The notes below the pieces were generated by a model. It worked only from the letters and a program-made list of their open reading frames with translations, had not been told where the DNA came from and did no database searches. Below, piece after piece: positions 47,702-60,751 of a stretch of 64,000 nt of DNA (the first letter of the stretch is position 1; every line of letters begins with the position of its first letter). The DNA is from Pseudocitrobacter faecalis (GTDB lineage: Bacteria > Pseudomonadota > Gammaproteobacteria > Enterobacterales > Enterobacteriaceae). The stretch covers positions 1 through 64,000 of the forward strand of contig QNRL01000005.1 of the NCBI GenBank assembly GCA_003315335.1. The letters are read 5' to 3'. Made by a program: the position numbers and the translations under genes.

Positions 47702-49321
47702 ATGTCCTGGCAAACGCACACCGTTTTTAATCAGCCTGGCCCGTTAAATAACAGCAATCTGTTTTTATCCGATGGCGCCCTGCGCGAGGCAGTGGTACGC
47801 GAAGGCGCAGGCTGGGATAGCGACCTGCTGGCGAGTATTGGCCAGCAACTCGGTACCGCCGAATCGCTTGAGCTGGGGCGGCTCGCCAACACCAATCCCC
47901 CTGAACTTCTGCGTTACGACGCCACCGGCACACGCCTTGACGATGTGCGCTTTCATCCCGCCTGGCATCTGCTGATGCAGGGGTTGTGCGCCAACCGGGT
48001 ACACAACCTGCCGTGGGAAGAGGATGCGCGTGCAGGTTCGTTCGTTGCCCGCGCCGCGCGTTTTATGTTGCATGCACAGGTGGAAGCCGGAACGCTGTGC
48101 CCGATTACCATGACATTTGCTGCTACTCCCTTGCTGCAACAGGCGCTGCCAGGCGAGTTTAAAGCGTGGCTTACGCCGCTGCTGAGCGATCGCTACGATC
48201 CACATTTGTTGCCCGGCGATCAAAAACGCGGTTTGCTGATGGGTATGGGAATGACGGAGAAGCAGGGCGGTTCAGACGTGTTGAGCAATACCACCCGCGC
48301 GGAGCGCCTGGCGGATGGCAGCTATCGGCTGGTGGGGCACAAATGGTTTTTCTCGGTGCCGCAAAGTGATGCGCATCTGGTGCTGGCGCAGGCAAAAGGC
48401 GGGCTTTCCTGCTTCTTTATGCCGCGCTTATTACCTGATGGGCAACGCAACGCTATTCGTATCGAACGCCTGAAAGACAAACTCGGCAATCGTTCTAACG
48501 CCAGCAGTGAAGTTGAATTTCAGGACGCCATCGGCTGGCGTGTGGGGGAAGAGGGCGAGGGCGTGCGGCAGATTTTGCGCATGGGCGGCCTGACGCGTTT
48601 TGATTGCGCCCTGGGCAGCCACAGTATGATGCGTCGGTCGCTGTCGGTTGCGCTTTATCATGCGTTCCAGCGACAGGCATTCGGCAAGAATCTGGTCGAT
48701 TTACCGCTAATGCGCCAGGTGTTGGGGCGGATGGCATTACAGATTGAAGGTCAAACCGCGTTTCTGTTTCGCCTTGCTGGCGCATGGGGACGGCAATCGC
48801 ATGAAGCCGAACGGCTATGGGCGCGGCTGTTTACGCCAACAGCGAAGTTCGCCATTTGCAAATCGGGCATGCCGTTTGTCGCTGAGGCAATGGAAGTGCT
48901 GGGTGGATCCGGGTACTGCGAAGAGAGCGAGCTTCCGCGTCTTTATCGCGAAATGCCGGTTAATAGTATCTGGGAAGGCTCTGGAAATATTATGTGCCTG
49001 GACGTGCTGCGCGTGCTGACCAGGCAGCCGGATGCGCTGGAACTGCTGGCAGAGATGTGCGGCGAGGTGAAAGGCCAGGATCGCCACTACGATCGCCAGT
49101 GGCGGCAGTTACAACAGCGTTTACGCAAGCCATCGGAAGCGCAGGGGCGCGAAATAGCGATGCAGATTTATCTTTTGGGGACGGGCGCACAAATGCTGAA
49201 ATATGCGTCACCACCGATGGCGCAGGCCTGGTGTCGAATGATGCTGGATACACGTGGTGGCGTGTTGCTTAACGAGCAGGTTATCAGTGATGTGCTGCTG
49301 AGGGCGACAGGGGGCGTGTGA
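47702..49321 (+). CDS. aidB: Adaptive-response flavoprotein AidB
   Basis: 539 residues; acyl-CoA dehydrogenase superfamily. AidB binds DNA and is induced by Ada on alkylation, where it is thought to shield DNA or inactivate the agent. Typical motifs are GMGMTEKQGGSDV (FAD-binding), SVPQSDAHLVLAQ, EAMEVLGGSGYCEESELPRLYREMPVNSIWEGSGNIM and the C-terminal DNA-binding half. The ATG at 47702 follows GGAGGGAGACAT. The tail ends ATGGV, two residues shorter than in E. coli. It directly follows rlmB, unlike in E. coli K-12. Confidence 0.96.
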   Translation: MSWQTHTVFNQPGPLNNSNLFLSDGALREAVVREGAGWDSDLLASIGQQLGTAESLELGRLANTNPPELLRYDATGTRLDDVRFHPAWHLLMQGLCANRVHNLPWEEDARAGSFVARAARFMLHAQVEAGTLCPITMTFAATPLLQQALPGEFKAWLTPLLSDRYDPHLLPGDQKRGLLMGMGMTEKQGGSDVLSNTTRAERLADGSYRLVGHKWFFSVPQSDAHLVLAQAKGGLSCFFMPRLLPDGQRNAIRIERLKDKLGNRSNASSEVEFQDAIGWRVGEEGEGVRQILRMGGLTRFDCALGSHSMMRRSLSVALYHAFQRQAFGKNLVDLPLMRQVLGRMALQIEGQTAFLFRLAGAWGRQSHEAERLWARLFTPTAKFAICKSGMPFVAEAMEVLGGSGYCEESELPRLYREMPVNSIWEGSGNIMCLDVLRVLTRQPDALELLAEMCGEVKGQDRHYDRQWRQLQQRLRKPSEAQGREIAMQIYLLGTGAQMLKYASPPMAQAWCRMMLDTRGGVLLNEQVISDVLLRATGGV

Positions 49322-49336
49322 GGAAAAAAATGATGT

Positions 49337-49379
49337 CGTGGAAGAGCGGCTTTCTGCCTGTTACTCTTCCACGCGTTTT
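49337..49379. terminator. Bidirectional terminator between aidB and yjfN
   Basis: CGTGGAAGAG and CTCTTCCACG form a perfect 10-bp stem with a 17-nt loop, followed by CGTTTTATT on the plus strand. The genes on either side converge. Confidence 0.8.
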
Positions 49380-49385
49380 ATTGTC

Positions 49386-49661
49386 TCAGGCATAGATAAT
49401 CGCCTGTGCTCGCCAGTTGTCCGGTTGCTGCTCTTCGTACATCTGAACAATGCGATACCAGGAAGCACCTTGTTCATCCGCTTTCTGGGCAATGGCATCT
49501 TCGACATCTTGCTGACTACCGGAAATATTATTTACGGAAATCAACCCGATTTCATTCAGCCCGGTTACACAATCTGCGCTGGCAAATTCAGCCGACTGCG
49601 CCGCGCTGGTATTGGCACCGCCAGAAAAGAGCAGGGTAGATAAGGTAAGAGATCGTTTCAT
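49386..49661 (-). CDS. yjfN: Small periplasmic DUF1471 protein YjfN
   Basis: 91 residues. A signal peptide (residues 1 to about 24) precedes a YhcN-type DUF1471 domain with ADCVTGLNEIGLISVNNISGS, DVEDAIAQKADEQGASWYRI and the C-terminal AQAIIYA. E. coli YjfN has been reported to stimulate the periplasmic protease DegP. The ATG at 49661 has GGAG seven bases upstream; the longer in-frame reading lacks a ribosome-binding site. Confidence 0.9.
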   Translation of the reverse strand: MKRSLTLSTLLFSGGANTSAAQSAEFASADCVTGLNEIGLISVNNISGSQQDVEDAIAQKADEQGASWYRIVQMYEEQQPDNWRAQAIIYA

Positions 49662-49821
49662 CGTCAGCTCCATATACAAAACCCCGTAGGGCAGTCCATA
49701 GCAGACGTCAGGGCATTTTTTCATCCGCTCCTTCGAATGAATCGTTGTTGACGCCATATTGCATCAGGGAAACGTGAATAAGGTACAAACCTGCGTAAAT
49801 TTGATTCAACAATGTTGTTCA

Positions 49822-50133
49822 TTATTTACGGTAAAGGATGGCTTGCGAATACCACTGCCCCGGAACCACCGTGCTGTCATCAATCATAATGATGACGTAG
49901 TAATCCGCTTTGGCCGCGGTCGCTTTGGCTTTCAGCGCGGCTTCGACATCCATTGGCGAGCCATATATCATGACGCTGATGGTGCCCATCCGCTGTAAAC
50001 CTTCCGTCTGATTACGACGTATTTCTTGTGGAGTATCCGTTGCCGCCGGAGGAGCCACAGGCTTACCTTCCAGAATGCTGCAACTGCTCAACAATAACGC
50101 CAGTAACAGAGGTATAAAGCGACGCATAACCAT
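49822..50133 (-). CDS. bsmA: Biofilm/peroxide-stress lipoprotein BsmA
   Basis: About 103 residues. The signal MVMRRFIPLLLALLLSSC has its lipid cysteine at residue 18, followed by a DUF1471 domain (GLQRMGTISVMIYGSPMDVEAALKAKATAAKADYYVI). E. coli BsmA (YjfO) affects biofilm formation and peroxide or acid stress survival. The start is ATG 50133 with AGGA upstream; ATG 50127 is an alternative. It is divergent from yjfP across 206 nt with no clear operator. Confidence 0.88.
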   Translation of the reverse strand: MVMRRFIPLLLALLLSSCSILEGKPVAPPAATDTPQEIRRNQTEGLQRMGTISVMIYGSPMDVEAALKAKATAAKADYYVIIMIDDSTVVPGQWYSQAILYRK

Positions 50134-50339
50134 ATCCCGTTTCCTGATATTCACAGTGTAGTGGTATAAGGAAATTCCCATTAGGGGAATGTTCCCGATT
50201 TGTTATCTCAAGCGCTATTTTCGAATGAAAATCTCACGAAAGTGCAACTTGGTTCTCAATGTTAAAAATCAGACAAAGGATCATCTGCTAAAACCCCACT
50301 GCTTTGCCTGATATTCAGTATGCCGGAAGGAGGCAACCG

Positions 50340-51068
50340 ATGATTGAACTGGAAATGCGTCTGCTCGCGGGGAATGAAATCCTGCATGCGTTCCCGAAGG
50401 GGTTCGCTGAACAACCGCTACCCTGCATTGTGTTTTATCATGGATTTACCTCTTCACACATGGTTTACAGCTATTTTGCCGTCGCGCTGGCGCAGGCTGG
50501 TTTTCGCGTGGTGATGCCGTGCGCGGCAGAGCATGGGGGGCGCTTTAATGGTGACGAAAACCAACGGTTACAGCACTTCTGGCAGATCCTGCTGCAAAAC
50601 TTTCACGAGTTTCCGGCATTGCAGGAAGCGCTATACCGTGAACGACTGGTGAGTGAGGGCCGTTTGGCGGTGGCAGGAGCGTCAATGGGCGGAATGACGG
50701 CGCTGGGTATCATGACGCATCATCCTGAGCTTAAATGTGTCGCCAGTCTGATGGGGTCGGGCTATTTCAGTTCGCTTTCCACAACCCTATTCCCCCCCGC
50801 TGAAGCGCAGCGTGCTGGCCTTGCGCCGCTGCTGGCCGAGTGGGATGTCAGCCAGCAGCTCGCCCGCATAGCAGACAGGCCGCTGCTGCTCTGGCACGGA
50901 GATGCTGACGATGTCGTGCCGCCTGATGAAACATTTCGTCTGCAGCAGGCGTTGAGGCGTGAAAAACTGGACGCTAATCTGACCTGTGTCTGGCAAGCTG
51001 GCGTCCGTCATCGTATTACGCCAGAAGCCTTAACCAGCGCCGTGGATTTCTTTACGCGCCATCTCTAA
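50340..51068 (+). CDS. yjfP: Alpha/beta-hydrolase esterase YjfP
   Basis: 242 residues. E. coli YjfP is a soluble carboxylesterase active on short acyl esters. The oxyanion stretch is [11 protein letters not shown], the nucleophile elbow is GASMGGM, the acid is in [13 protein letters not shown], and the histidine is in [13 protein letters not shown]. It is a few residues shorter than E. coli YjfP, with a gap in the cap region ([20 protein letters not shown]). The ATG at 50340 follows GGAAGGAGG. Its stop overlaps the ulaR stop by 3 to 4 nt. Confidence 0.93.
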   Translation: MIELEMRLLAGNEILHAFPKGFAEQPLPCIVFYHGFTSSHMVYSYFAVALAQAGFRVVMPCAAEHGGRFNGDENQRLQHFWQILLQNFHEFPALQEALYRERLVSEGRLAVAGASMGGMTALGIMTHHPELKCVASLMGSGYFSSLSTTLFPPAEAQRAGLAPLLAEWDVSQQLARIADRPLLLWHGDADDVVPPDETFRLQQALRREKLDANLTCVWQAGVRHRITPEALTSAVDFFTRHL

Positions 51069-51820
51069 ACGCGCAGAACCTGCACACCTTGTGCTTCCAG
51101 CGCTTTAAGAATATCCGGGTCAGCCTGCTTGCCGGTGATCACCATATCGATTTCATCGGCGCGGCTGAACAGCATGCCGGCACGCTCGCCGATTTTGCTG
51201 CTATCAACCAGCACGGCGAGTTTACCGACAACATTCAGCATCTTTTGCTCAGCCATCGCGGTGAGCATATCCGTTTTATATAACCCTTCTGCGGTGAGAC
51301 CTTTGCCGCTGGTGAACATCCAGTGGCCCGCGTAGAGACTGTTTTCGCTGCCCTGCGGGCTGAGCGTAATGGCGTGGCTGCGGTTGTACTGCCCGCCCAT
51401 GATGATCACGCTGTCATGTTCCTGCTCGATCAGGTAATTGGCCAGTGGCAGATAGTTAGTGATGATTTGCACCGGTTTGCCGCAGATTTCCTGCCCCAGT
51501 AAAAATGCGGTAGAACCGCAGTTAATCACCACGCTTTCACCGGGCATCACCAGTTGTGACGCGGCTCTGGCAATTCGCACTTTCTCGTCGTGATTCAGCG
51601 CCTGATGAATATTCATCGGTGACCAGCGTGGACGCGGCTGATTGATGGCTTCGGCGCCATTGCGCACTTTTTTCAGTTTGCCGCTTTCATCAAGCTTATT
51701 GATGTCCCGGCGTGCGGTGGCGGGTGAAATCCCCAGTCGGGTCATCACCTGTTCCACGGTGACAAAGCCTGTCTGCGCCAGCAGCTCGAGTAATATTTGA
51801 TGCCTTTGCGCTTCCGTCAT
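51065..51820 (-). CDS. ulaR: L-ascorbate utilisation repressor UlaR
   Basis: 251 residues; DeoR family. UlaR represses ulaG and ulaABCDEF until L-ascorbate-6-phosphate binds. The N-terminal helix-turn-helix has [43 protein letters not shown] signature residues. The C-terminal sensor domain has [13 protein letters not shown] and [19 protein letters not shown]. It lies upstream of ulaG on the same strand map, separated by a BIME. Confidence 0.96.
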   Translation of the reverse strand: MTEAQRHQILLELLAQTGFVTVEQVMTRLGISPATARRDINKLDESGKLKKVRNGAEAINQPRPRWSPMNIHQALNHDEKVRIARAASQLVMPGESVVINCGSTAFLLGQEICGKPVQIITNYLPLANYLIEQEHDSVIIMGGQYNRSHAITLSPQGSENSLYAGHWMFTSGKGLTAEGLYKTDMLTAMAEQKMLNVVGKLAVLVDSSKIGERAGMLFSRADEIDMVITGKQADPDILKALEAQGVQVLRV

Positions 51821-51892
51821 GAGCTAATCCGATAAAAAATGATGAGCAAAGATGATATTTGAAATGTCACGAAAATACTATGTCGGGAGAGA

Positions 51893-51955
51893 GCCGGATA
51901 GTCTCTATCCGGCAAAGAAAAGTGTTGCATGCCGGATACATGAAGCGTATCCGGC
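51893..51955. repeat. BIME with two REP units between ulaR and ulaG
   Basis: Unit 1 is GCCGGATA-N5-TATCCGGC (51893-51913). Unit 2 is GCCGGATAC-N7-GTATCCGGC (51931-51955). They are two facing REP hairpins 17 nt apart, downstream of ulaG, where they probably protect its transcript 3' end. Confidence 0.85.
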
Positions 51956-51966
51956 AGAACAAAAGC

Positions 51967-53031
51967 TTACAGGAACGATTTGAACGGCAGATCTGGTTCA
52001 ATGGTGAAGCAGTCGTCGAAACCACGCGGATAGTGGTATTCGAAGTTGTCTTTATCCAGCGGCCAGGTAAATTTACCGCCTACCTGCCAGATAAACGGCT
52101 TGAAGCCATATTTCAGACGATCTTTTTTCATCTCCCACAGTACGCGGATCTCTTGTGGATCGGCCTGGAAGTTTGACCAGATATCGTGGTGGAACGGGAT
52201 AACGACTTTCGCATTCAGCGCTTCGCCCATACGCAGCATATCGGCGCTGGTCATTTTGTCCGTAATACCGCGTGGGTTCTCTCCATAGGAGCCTAAAGCC
52301 ACATCGATCTGATACTCGTTTCCATGCTTCGCATAGTAGTTAGAGTAGTGGGAATCGCCGCTGTGATACAGGGAGCCGCCCGGCGTTTTGAACAGGTAGT
52401 TCACCGCGCGATCGTCCATGCCATCCGGCAGGACGCCAGCCGCTTTTTGATCGGCAGGCAGGGTAATCAGTGCAGTACGGTCAAATGCGTCAAGCGCATG
52501 AATTTCGATATCTTTTACTTTCACCACGTCGCCTGGTTTGACCACGATGCAACGCTCTTTCGGTACGCCCCAGCCAATCCATAAATCCACGCAGGTTTTC
52601 GGCCCGATAAACGGCACATCATCAGCGCAATTCTGCATCACGGCGGCGGCGACGTTTACATCAATATGATCGTTGTGATCGTGCGTGGCCAGTACGGCGT
52701 CGATCTGACGAATAGCAAACGGATCAAGAACAAACGGCGTGGTGCGCAGGTTAGGCTGGAGTTTTTTTACGCCCGCCATGCGCTGCATCTGGTGACCCTG
52801 TTTCATCAGCGGATTGCCGTGGCTTTGTTTACCGGTGCCACACCAGAAATCGACGCAGACATTGGTATTACCTTCTGATTTCAACCAGATACCGGTGCAG
52901 CCCAGCCACCACATCGCAAATGTTCCCGGCGCTACTTTCTCCTGCTCAATTTCTTCGTTCAGCCAGCAGCCCCATTCCGGGAAAGTGCTCAGGATCCAGG
53001 ATTCACGTGTGATGGTTTCTACTTTACTCAT
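51967..53031 (-). CDS. ulaG: L-ascorbate-6-phosphate lactonase UlaG
   Basis: 354 residues. UlaG opens the lactone of L-ascorbate-6-phosphate to 3-keto-L-gulonate-6-phosphate. It is a metallo-beta-lactamase fold protein with the metal motif [11 protein letters not shown] and further histidines in [11 protein letters not shown] and [10 protein letters not shown]. It is divergent from the ulaABCDEF operon across a 360-nt shared control region. Confidence 0.97.
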   Translation of the reverse strand: MSKVETITRESWILSTFPEWGCWLNEEIEQEKVAPGTFAMWWLGCTGIWLKSEGNTNVCVDFWCGTGKQSHGNPLMKQGHQMQRMAGVKKLQPNLRTTPFVLDPFAIRQIDAVLATHDHNDHIDVNVAAAVMQNCADDVPFIGPKTCVDLWIGWGVPKERCIVVKPGDVVKVKDIEIHALDAFDRTALITLPADQKAAGVLPDGMDDRAVNYLFKTPGGSLYHSGDSHYSNYYAKHGNEYQIDVALGSYGENPRGITDKMTSADMLRMGEALNAKVVIPFHHDIWSNFQADPQEIRVLWEMKKDRLKYGFKPFIWQVGGKFTWPLDKDNFEYHYPRGFDDCFTIEPDLPFKSFL

Positions 53032-54789
<1,758 letters not shown>

Positions 54790-54804
54790 TAAGGAGTTTT
54801 GATT

Positions 54805-55110
54805 ATGACCGTACGTATTCTGGCTGTGTGTGGCAACGGACAAGGTAGTTCCATGATCATGAAGATGAAAGTGGACCAGTTTTTAACCCAGTCGAACATC
54901 GACCACACGGTAAATAGCTGCGCGGTTGGCGAGTACAAAAGTGAACTGAACGGCGCGGATATCATCATCGCATCAACGCACATTGCGGGCGAGATCTCCG
55001 TCACTGGCAACAAATATGTGGTTGGCGTGCGCAACATGCTCTCTCCGGCTGACTTTGGCCCGAAATTGCTGGAAGTGATCAAAGAACATTTCCCGCAGGA
55101 CGTGAAGTAA
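54805..55110 (+). CDS. ulaB: L-ascorbate PTS IIB component UlaB
   Basis: 101 residues. UlaB is the cytoplasmic phosphocarrier that passes phosphate to ascorbate during transport. The phospho-cysteine is Cys9 in [14 protein letters not shown]. The ATG at 54805 follows AAGGAG. It lies 15 nt after ulaA. Confidence 0.98.
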   Translation: MTVRILAVCGNGQGSSMIMKMKVDQFLTQSNIDHTVNSCAVGEYKSELNGADIIIASTHIAGEISVTGNKYVVGVRNMLSPADFGPKLLEVIKEHFPQDVK

Positions 55111-55119
55111 GGACGCGCC

Positions 55120-55584
55120 ATGAAATTACGTGATTCGCTGGCGGAAAATAAATCTATCCGTCTTCAGGCCGAAGCTGAAACCTGGCAGGACGCGGTGAAA
55201 ATCGGCGTTGATCTGCTGGTGGCGGCGGATGTTGTCGAGCCGCGTTACTACCAGGCGATTCTGGATGCGGTTGAACAGCACGGCCCGTACTTTGTGCTCG
55301 CGCCAGGCCTGGCAATGCCGCACGGGCGTCCGGAAGAGGGCGTTAAGAAAACCGGCTTTGCGCTGGTGACGCTGAAAAAGCCGCTGGAGTTCAACCACGA
55401 AGATAACGACCCGGTGGATATCCTCATCACCATGGCGGCGGTCGATGCCAACACTCACCAGGAAGTGGGCATCATGCAGATCGTCAACCTGTTTGAAGAT
55501 GAAGAGAATTTTGACCGTTTACGCGCCTGCCGTACCGAGCAGGAAGTACTGGATCTCATTGACCGCACCAACGCGGCTGCTTAA
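55120..55584 (+). CDS. ulaC: L-ascorbate PTS IIA component UlaC
   Basis: 154 residues; mannitol/fructose-type IIA domain. The phosphorylated histidine is in [20 protein letters not shown]. It accepts phosphate from HPr and hands it to UlaB. It lies 9 nt after ulaB. Confidence 0.98.
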   Translation: MKLRDSLAENKSIRLQAEAETWQDAVKIGVDLLVAADVVEPRYYQAILDAVEQHGPYFVLAPGLAMPHGRPEEGVKKTGFALVTLKKPLEFNHEDNDPVDILITMAAVDANTHQEVGIMQIVNLFEDEENFDRLRACRTEQEVLDLIDRTNAAA

Positions 55585-55597
55585 GAAGGAATTGAAG

Positions 55598-56248
55598 ATG
55601 TCATTACCCATGTTGCAAGTCGCGCTGGACAACCAGACTATGGACAGCGCCTACGAAACCACTCGCCTGATTGCCGAAGAAGTCGACATTATCGAAGTGG
55701 GCACCATTCTGTGTGTGGGCGAAGGTGTACGTGCGGTTCGTGACCTGAAAGCGCTTTATCCGCACAAAATCGTGCTGGCTGACGCCAAAATCGCCGATGC
55801 GGGAAAAATTCTTTCTCGTATGTGCTTCGAAGCTAACGCTGACTGGGTGACCGTGATTTGCTGTGCGGATATCAACACCGCCAAAGGTGCGCTGGACGTG
55901 GCGAAAGAGTTTAACGGCGACGTGCAGATCGAACTGACTGGCTACTGGACCTGGGAACAGGCGCAGCAGTGGCGTGACGCAGGCATTGGGCAGGTGGTTT
56001 ATCACCGCAGCCGTGACGCGCAGGCCGCAGGCGTGGCGTGGGGCGAAGCGGATATTACCGCGATTAAACGCCTTTCCGACATGGGCTTCAAAGTCACCGT
56101 CACCGGTGGCCTGGCGTTGGAAGATCTGCCGCTGTTCAAAGGCATTCCTATTCATGTCTTTATCGCTGGCCGTAGCATCCGTGATGCCGCCTCTCCGGTT
56201 GAAGCCGCGCGCCAGTTCAAACGTTCCATCGCCCAACTGTGGGGCTAA
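55598..56248 (+). CDS. ulaD: 3-keto-L-gulonate-6-phosphate decarboxylase UlaD
   Basis: 216 residues; orotidine-5'-phosphate decarboxylase suprafamily TIM barrel, magnesium-dependent. It makes L-xylulose-5-phosphate. The active site shows [17 protein letters not shown] (the D-x-K-x-x-D motif) and [27 protein letters not shown]. The ATG at 55598 lies after AAGGAATTGAAG; a longer in-frame reading starts inside ulaC. Confidence 0.98.
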   Translation: MSLPMLQVALDNQTMDSAYETTRLIAEEVDIIEVGTILCVGEGVRAVRDLKALYPHKIVLADAKIADAGKILSRMCFEANADWVTVICCADINTAKGALDVAKEFNGDVQIELTGYWTWEQAQQWRDAGIGQVVYHRSRDAQAAGVAWGEADITAIKRLSDMGFKVTVTGGLALEDLPLFKGIPIHVFIAGRSIRDAASPVEAARQFKRSIAQLWG

Positions 56249-56257
56249 GGAGCGGAT

Positions 56258-57112
56258 ATGTTGTCCAAACAAATCCCGCTTGGCATCTATGAAAAAGCGC
56301 TCCCCGCCGGGGAGTGCTGGCTGGAACGCCTGCAACTGGCAAAAACGTTGGGCTTCGACTTTGTCGAGATGTCAGTCGATGAAACTGACGAGCGCCTGTC
56401 GCGCCTCGACTGGAGCCGCGAGCAGCGTCTGGCGCTGGTGAATGCAATTGTTGAAACCGGCGTGCGCGTGCCGTCTATGTGTCTTTCTGCCCATCGTCGT
56501 TTCCCGCTGGGCAGCGAAGATGACGCGGTGCGGGCGCAGGGGCTGGAGATTATGCGTAAAGCTATCCAGTTTGCCCAGGATGTCGGCATTCGCGTGATCC
56601 AACTGGCGGGCTACGACGTTTACTACCAGGAAGCCAATAACGAAACGCGTCGTCGTTTTCGTGATGGCCTGAAAGAGAGCGTTGAGATGGCGAGCCGCGC
56701 GCAGGTGACGCTGGCGATGGAGATCATGGATTATCCGTTGATGAACTCCATCAGCAAGGCGCTGGGCTACGCGCACTATCTCAACAATCCGTGGTTCCAG
56801 CTTTATCCGGACATTGGCAACCTGTCGGCGTGGGATAACGACGTACAGATGGAATTGCAGGCCGGAATCGGGCACATCGTCGCGGTGCATGTGAAAGACA
56901 CCAAGCCGGGCGTCTTCAAAAACGTGCCGTTTGGTGAAGGCGTAGTTGATTTCGAACGTTGCTTCGAAACGCTCAAACAGAGTGGTTATTGCGGGCCTTA
57001 CCTGATTGAGATGTGGAGCGAAACGGCGGAAGACCCGACGGCGGAAGTGGCGAAAGCGCGTGATTGGGTGAAAGCGCGCATGGCGAAAGCGGGCATGGTG
57101 GAGGCGGCATAA
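56258..57112 (+). CDS. ulaE: L-xylulose-5-phosphate 3-epimerase UlaE
   Basis: 284 residues; AP-endonuclease-like TIM barrel. It converts L-xylulose-5-phosphate to L-ribulose-5-phosphate. Metal-site motifs include [31 protein letters not shown] and LIEMWSE. Its stop codon overlaps the ulaF start (TAATG). Confidence 0.98.
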   Translation: MLSKQIPLGIYEKALPAGECWLERLQLAKTLGFDFVEMSVDETDERLSRLDWSREQRLALVNAIVETGVRVPSMCLSAHRRFPLGSEDDAVRAQGLEIMRKAIQFAQDVGIRVIQLAGYDVYYQEANNETRRRFRDGLKESVEMASRAQVTLAMEIMDYPLMNSISKALGYAHYLNNPWFQLYPDIGNLSAWDNDVQMELQAGIGHIVAVHVKDTKPGVFKNVPFGEGVVDFERCFETLKQSGYCGPYLIEMWSETAEDPTAEVAKARDWVKARMAKAGMVEAA

Positions 57113-57798
57113 TGCAAAAGCTCAAACAGCAAGTTTTTGAAGCCAACATGGATCTGCCGCGTTACGGGCTGGTGACCTTTACCTGGGGCAACGTCAGCGC
57201 CATCGACCGTGAACGCGGGCTGGTGGTGATCAAGCCCAGCGGCGTCGCCTACGAAACCATGCAAGCGGCCGATATGGTGGTGGTCGATATGAGCGGCAAG
57301 GTCGTAGACGGTCAGTATCGTCCGTCTTCCGACACCGCGACGCATCTCGAACTCTACCGTCGTTACCCGTCGCTTGGCGGCATTGTTCATACCCACTCCA
57401 CGCATGCTACCGCATGGGCGCAGGCGGGGCTGGCAATTCCGGCGCTAGGCACCACGCACGCCGACTACTTCTTTGGCGATATCCCGTGTACGCGTGGATT
57501 AAGCGAAGAAGAAGTGCAGGGTGAGTATGAACTGAACACCGGCAAAGTGATTATCGAAACGCTGGGTGACGCCGAGCCGCTGCATACGCCGGGGATTGTG
57601 GTGTACCAGCACGGGCCATTCGCCTGGGGTAAAGACGCTCACGACGCGGTGCATAACGCGGTAGTGATGGAAGAAGTGGCGAAGATGGCGTGGATTGCGC
57701 GCGGTATTAACCCGCAGCTGAATCCCATCGACGGCTACCTTATGAATAAACACTTCATGCGGAAGCATGGCCCCAACGCCTATTACGGGCAGAAGTAA
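57112..57798 (+). CDS. ulaF: L-ribulose-5-phosphate 4-epimerase UlaF
   Basis: 228 residues; class II aldolase/AraD family. It makes D-xylulose-5-phosphate, which enters the pentose phosphate pathway. The zinc histidines are in [15 protein letters not shown] and [11 protein letters not shown]. The start overlaps the ulaE stop by 1 nt. It is the last gene of the operon, followed by a strong terminator. Confidence 0.98.
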   Translation: MQKLKQQVFEANMDLPRYGLVTFTWGNVSAIDRERGLVVIKPSGVAYETMQAADMVVVDMSGKVVDGQYRPSSDTATHLELYRRYPSLGGIVHTHSTHATAWAQAGLAIPALGTTHADYFFGDIPCTRGLSEEEVQGEYELNTGKVIIETLGDAEPLHTPGIVVYQHGPFAWGKDAHDAVHNAVVMEEVAKMAWIARGINPQLNPIDGYLMNKHFMRKHGPNAYYGQK

Positions 57799-57804
57799 CT
57801 AAGC

Positions 57805-57862
57805 GCCCCGTCGTTGAGTCTCCTCAGGGATGTCATCGGTCAGGCGACGGGGCCTTTTTTTT
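57805..57862 (+). terminator. ula operon terminator
   Basis: GCCCCGTCG (57805-57813) pairs with CGACGGGGC (57845-57853), with a long partly paired loop, then CTTTTTTTT. Confidence 0.88.
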
Positions 57863-57937
57863 AGTAATAAAGCGGCCTGCCAGGGATAAAAGACAGACCC
57901 TTATTCGTCTTTGTATATGGAATATTGCGGGGTTTCT

Positions 57938-58489
57938 ATGGCGCTTAAAGGACTTTTTGTGAGAACCGATCCTGATCGTCGTCGCTATGGTGTGGCGACC
58001 TTTGTTGGATTCGCCGCAGGTATCATGTCGGCCTTTGTGAAGTGGGGGGCAGAAGTCCCTTTGCCACCGCGTACTTTTTCTGGCGGTCGGGATGAATTTA
58101 ATCCGCCTTATATATTCTTACGAGATTATATGGGCATTGATCCTACTCAAACAGTCTATACCTTCTCTGAACATGTGATTAATCCTGTGATGGTAACGCA
58201 CATTATTTTTTCGCTTGTTTTTGCGATTGGATATTGCGTTGTTGCAGAGTGCTTCCCAAAAGTGAAGCTCTGGCAGGGCGTCCTTGCCGGGTTAATCGTG
58301 ACAGTTGCCGTGCATGGGATATTTTGCCCAGTATTAAATTTGACGCCACCATTAACGGAACTACCAATCGATGAGTATGTTTCTGAAATATTGGGGCATG
58401 TTTTTTGGTTTTGGGTCATTGAGCTGATAAGACGTGATTTACGTAATCGCATAACGCATGAGCCTGACCCAGAGGTTGCGTTACCGTAA
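57938..58489 (+). CDS. YagU-like inner-membrane protein (DUF1440)
   Basis: 183 residues with three to four membrane helices. Close relatives of E. coli YagU, linked to acid resistance, share [36 protein letters not shown] N-terminal sequence, [40 protein letters not shown], and [24 protein letters not shown] at the end. The ATG at 57938 has GCGGGG upstream; earlier ATG codons lack a ribosome-binding site. E. coli K-12 has no such gene between ulaF and yjfY, so this is either a second copy or a moved yagU. A strong bidirectional terminator follows. Confidence 0.82.
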   Translation: MALKGLFVRTDPDRRRYGVATFVGFAAGIMSAFVKWGAEVPLPPRTFSGGRDEFNPPYIFLRDYMGIDPTQTVYTFSEHVINPVMVTHIIFSLVFAIGYCVVAECFPKVKLWQGVLAGLIVTVAVHGIFCPVLNLTPPLTELPIDEYVSEILGHVFWFWVIELIRRDLRNRITHEPDPEVALP

Positions 58490-58494
58490 AATGT

Positions 58495-58533
58495 AAAATG
58501 CAGTTGTTCGGACAAACCGGACAACTGCATTTT
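58495..58533. terminator. Bidirectional terminator between the yagU-like gene and yjfY
   Basis: AAAATGCAGTTGT pairs with ACAACTGCATTTT, extended inward by TCGG/CCGG (one wobble) around an ACAAA loop. The stem starts with A and ends with T, so it works in both directions. Confidence 0.9.
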
Positions 58534-58551
58534 CTGGCATATCACTGGTGC

Positions 58552-58827
58552 TTAACGATAAATATCGGCACTGGCATGTATCACGCCATTACTCCCCGGC
58601 TCATGCATTAATATCGGGCGGAAATATGTCGCGCCCTGAGCGTCGCTCTCTTCATTCAGCGCGAGCTCGGCCTCGCTGACCGTCGCGAGATTATGGTTGA
58701 TATAAATGACCCCTAAGCTCTGCACATCGTCCATATTGCGAGCCTGGCGGGCGTCGATTTTGATGGCGGCGGAGACGTTCGCACTTAGAAACAGCGCCGC
58801 GAGAATGGCAATGGTGATGTTTTTCAT
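58552..58827 (-). CDS. yjfY: Small periplasmic DUF1471 protein YjfY
   Basis: 91 residues. A signal peptide MKNITIAILAALFLSANVSA precedes a DUF1471 domain (ARNMDDVQSLGVIYINHNLATVSEAELALNEESDAQGATYFRPI region). The function is unknown. Related small proteins respond to stress and affect biofilms. It is the third DUF1471 gene in 9.5 kb. Confidence 0.9.
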   Translation of the reverse strand: MKNITIAILAALFLSANVSAAIKIDARQARNMDDVQSLGVIYINHNLATVSEAELALNEESDAQGATYFRPILMHEPGSNGVIHASADIYR

Positions 58828-59563
<736 letters not shown>

Positions 59564-59569
59564 TTTCTG

Positions 59570-60116
<547 letters not shown>

Positions 60117-60145
60117 TCGGTCACGGTCCATTAATACGACTTTGA

Positions 60146-60607
<462 letters not shown>

Positions 60608-60631
60608 TTAATTACTCATCACCACGACAAG

Positions 60632-60660
60632 ACGCCGGCCCTGTGCCGGCGTTTTGCTTT
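60632..60660 (+). terminator. rpsF operon terminator
   Basis: ACGCCGGC and GCCGGCGT form a stem with a 5-nt loop, followed by TTTGCTTTT. Confidence 0.92.
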
Positions 60661-60751
60661 TATATCGCCCCGCGTTAATGCTGGTATGGTAGCTATTTCT
60701 CATACAATCCATGATAATAAATGAAACGTTATTTTAACTCTGGTGTATGGA

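Noticed and set aside
46933..47721. 262-codon minus-strand frame opposite rlmB
   Set aside because: It is antisense to a clear SPOUT methyltransferase, and its composition shows no protein family features.
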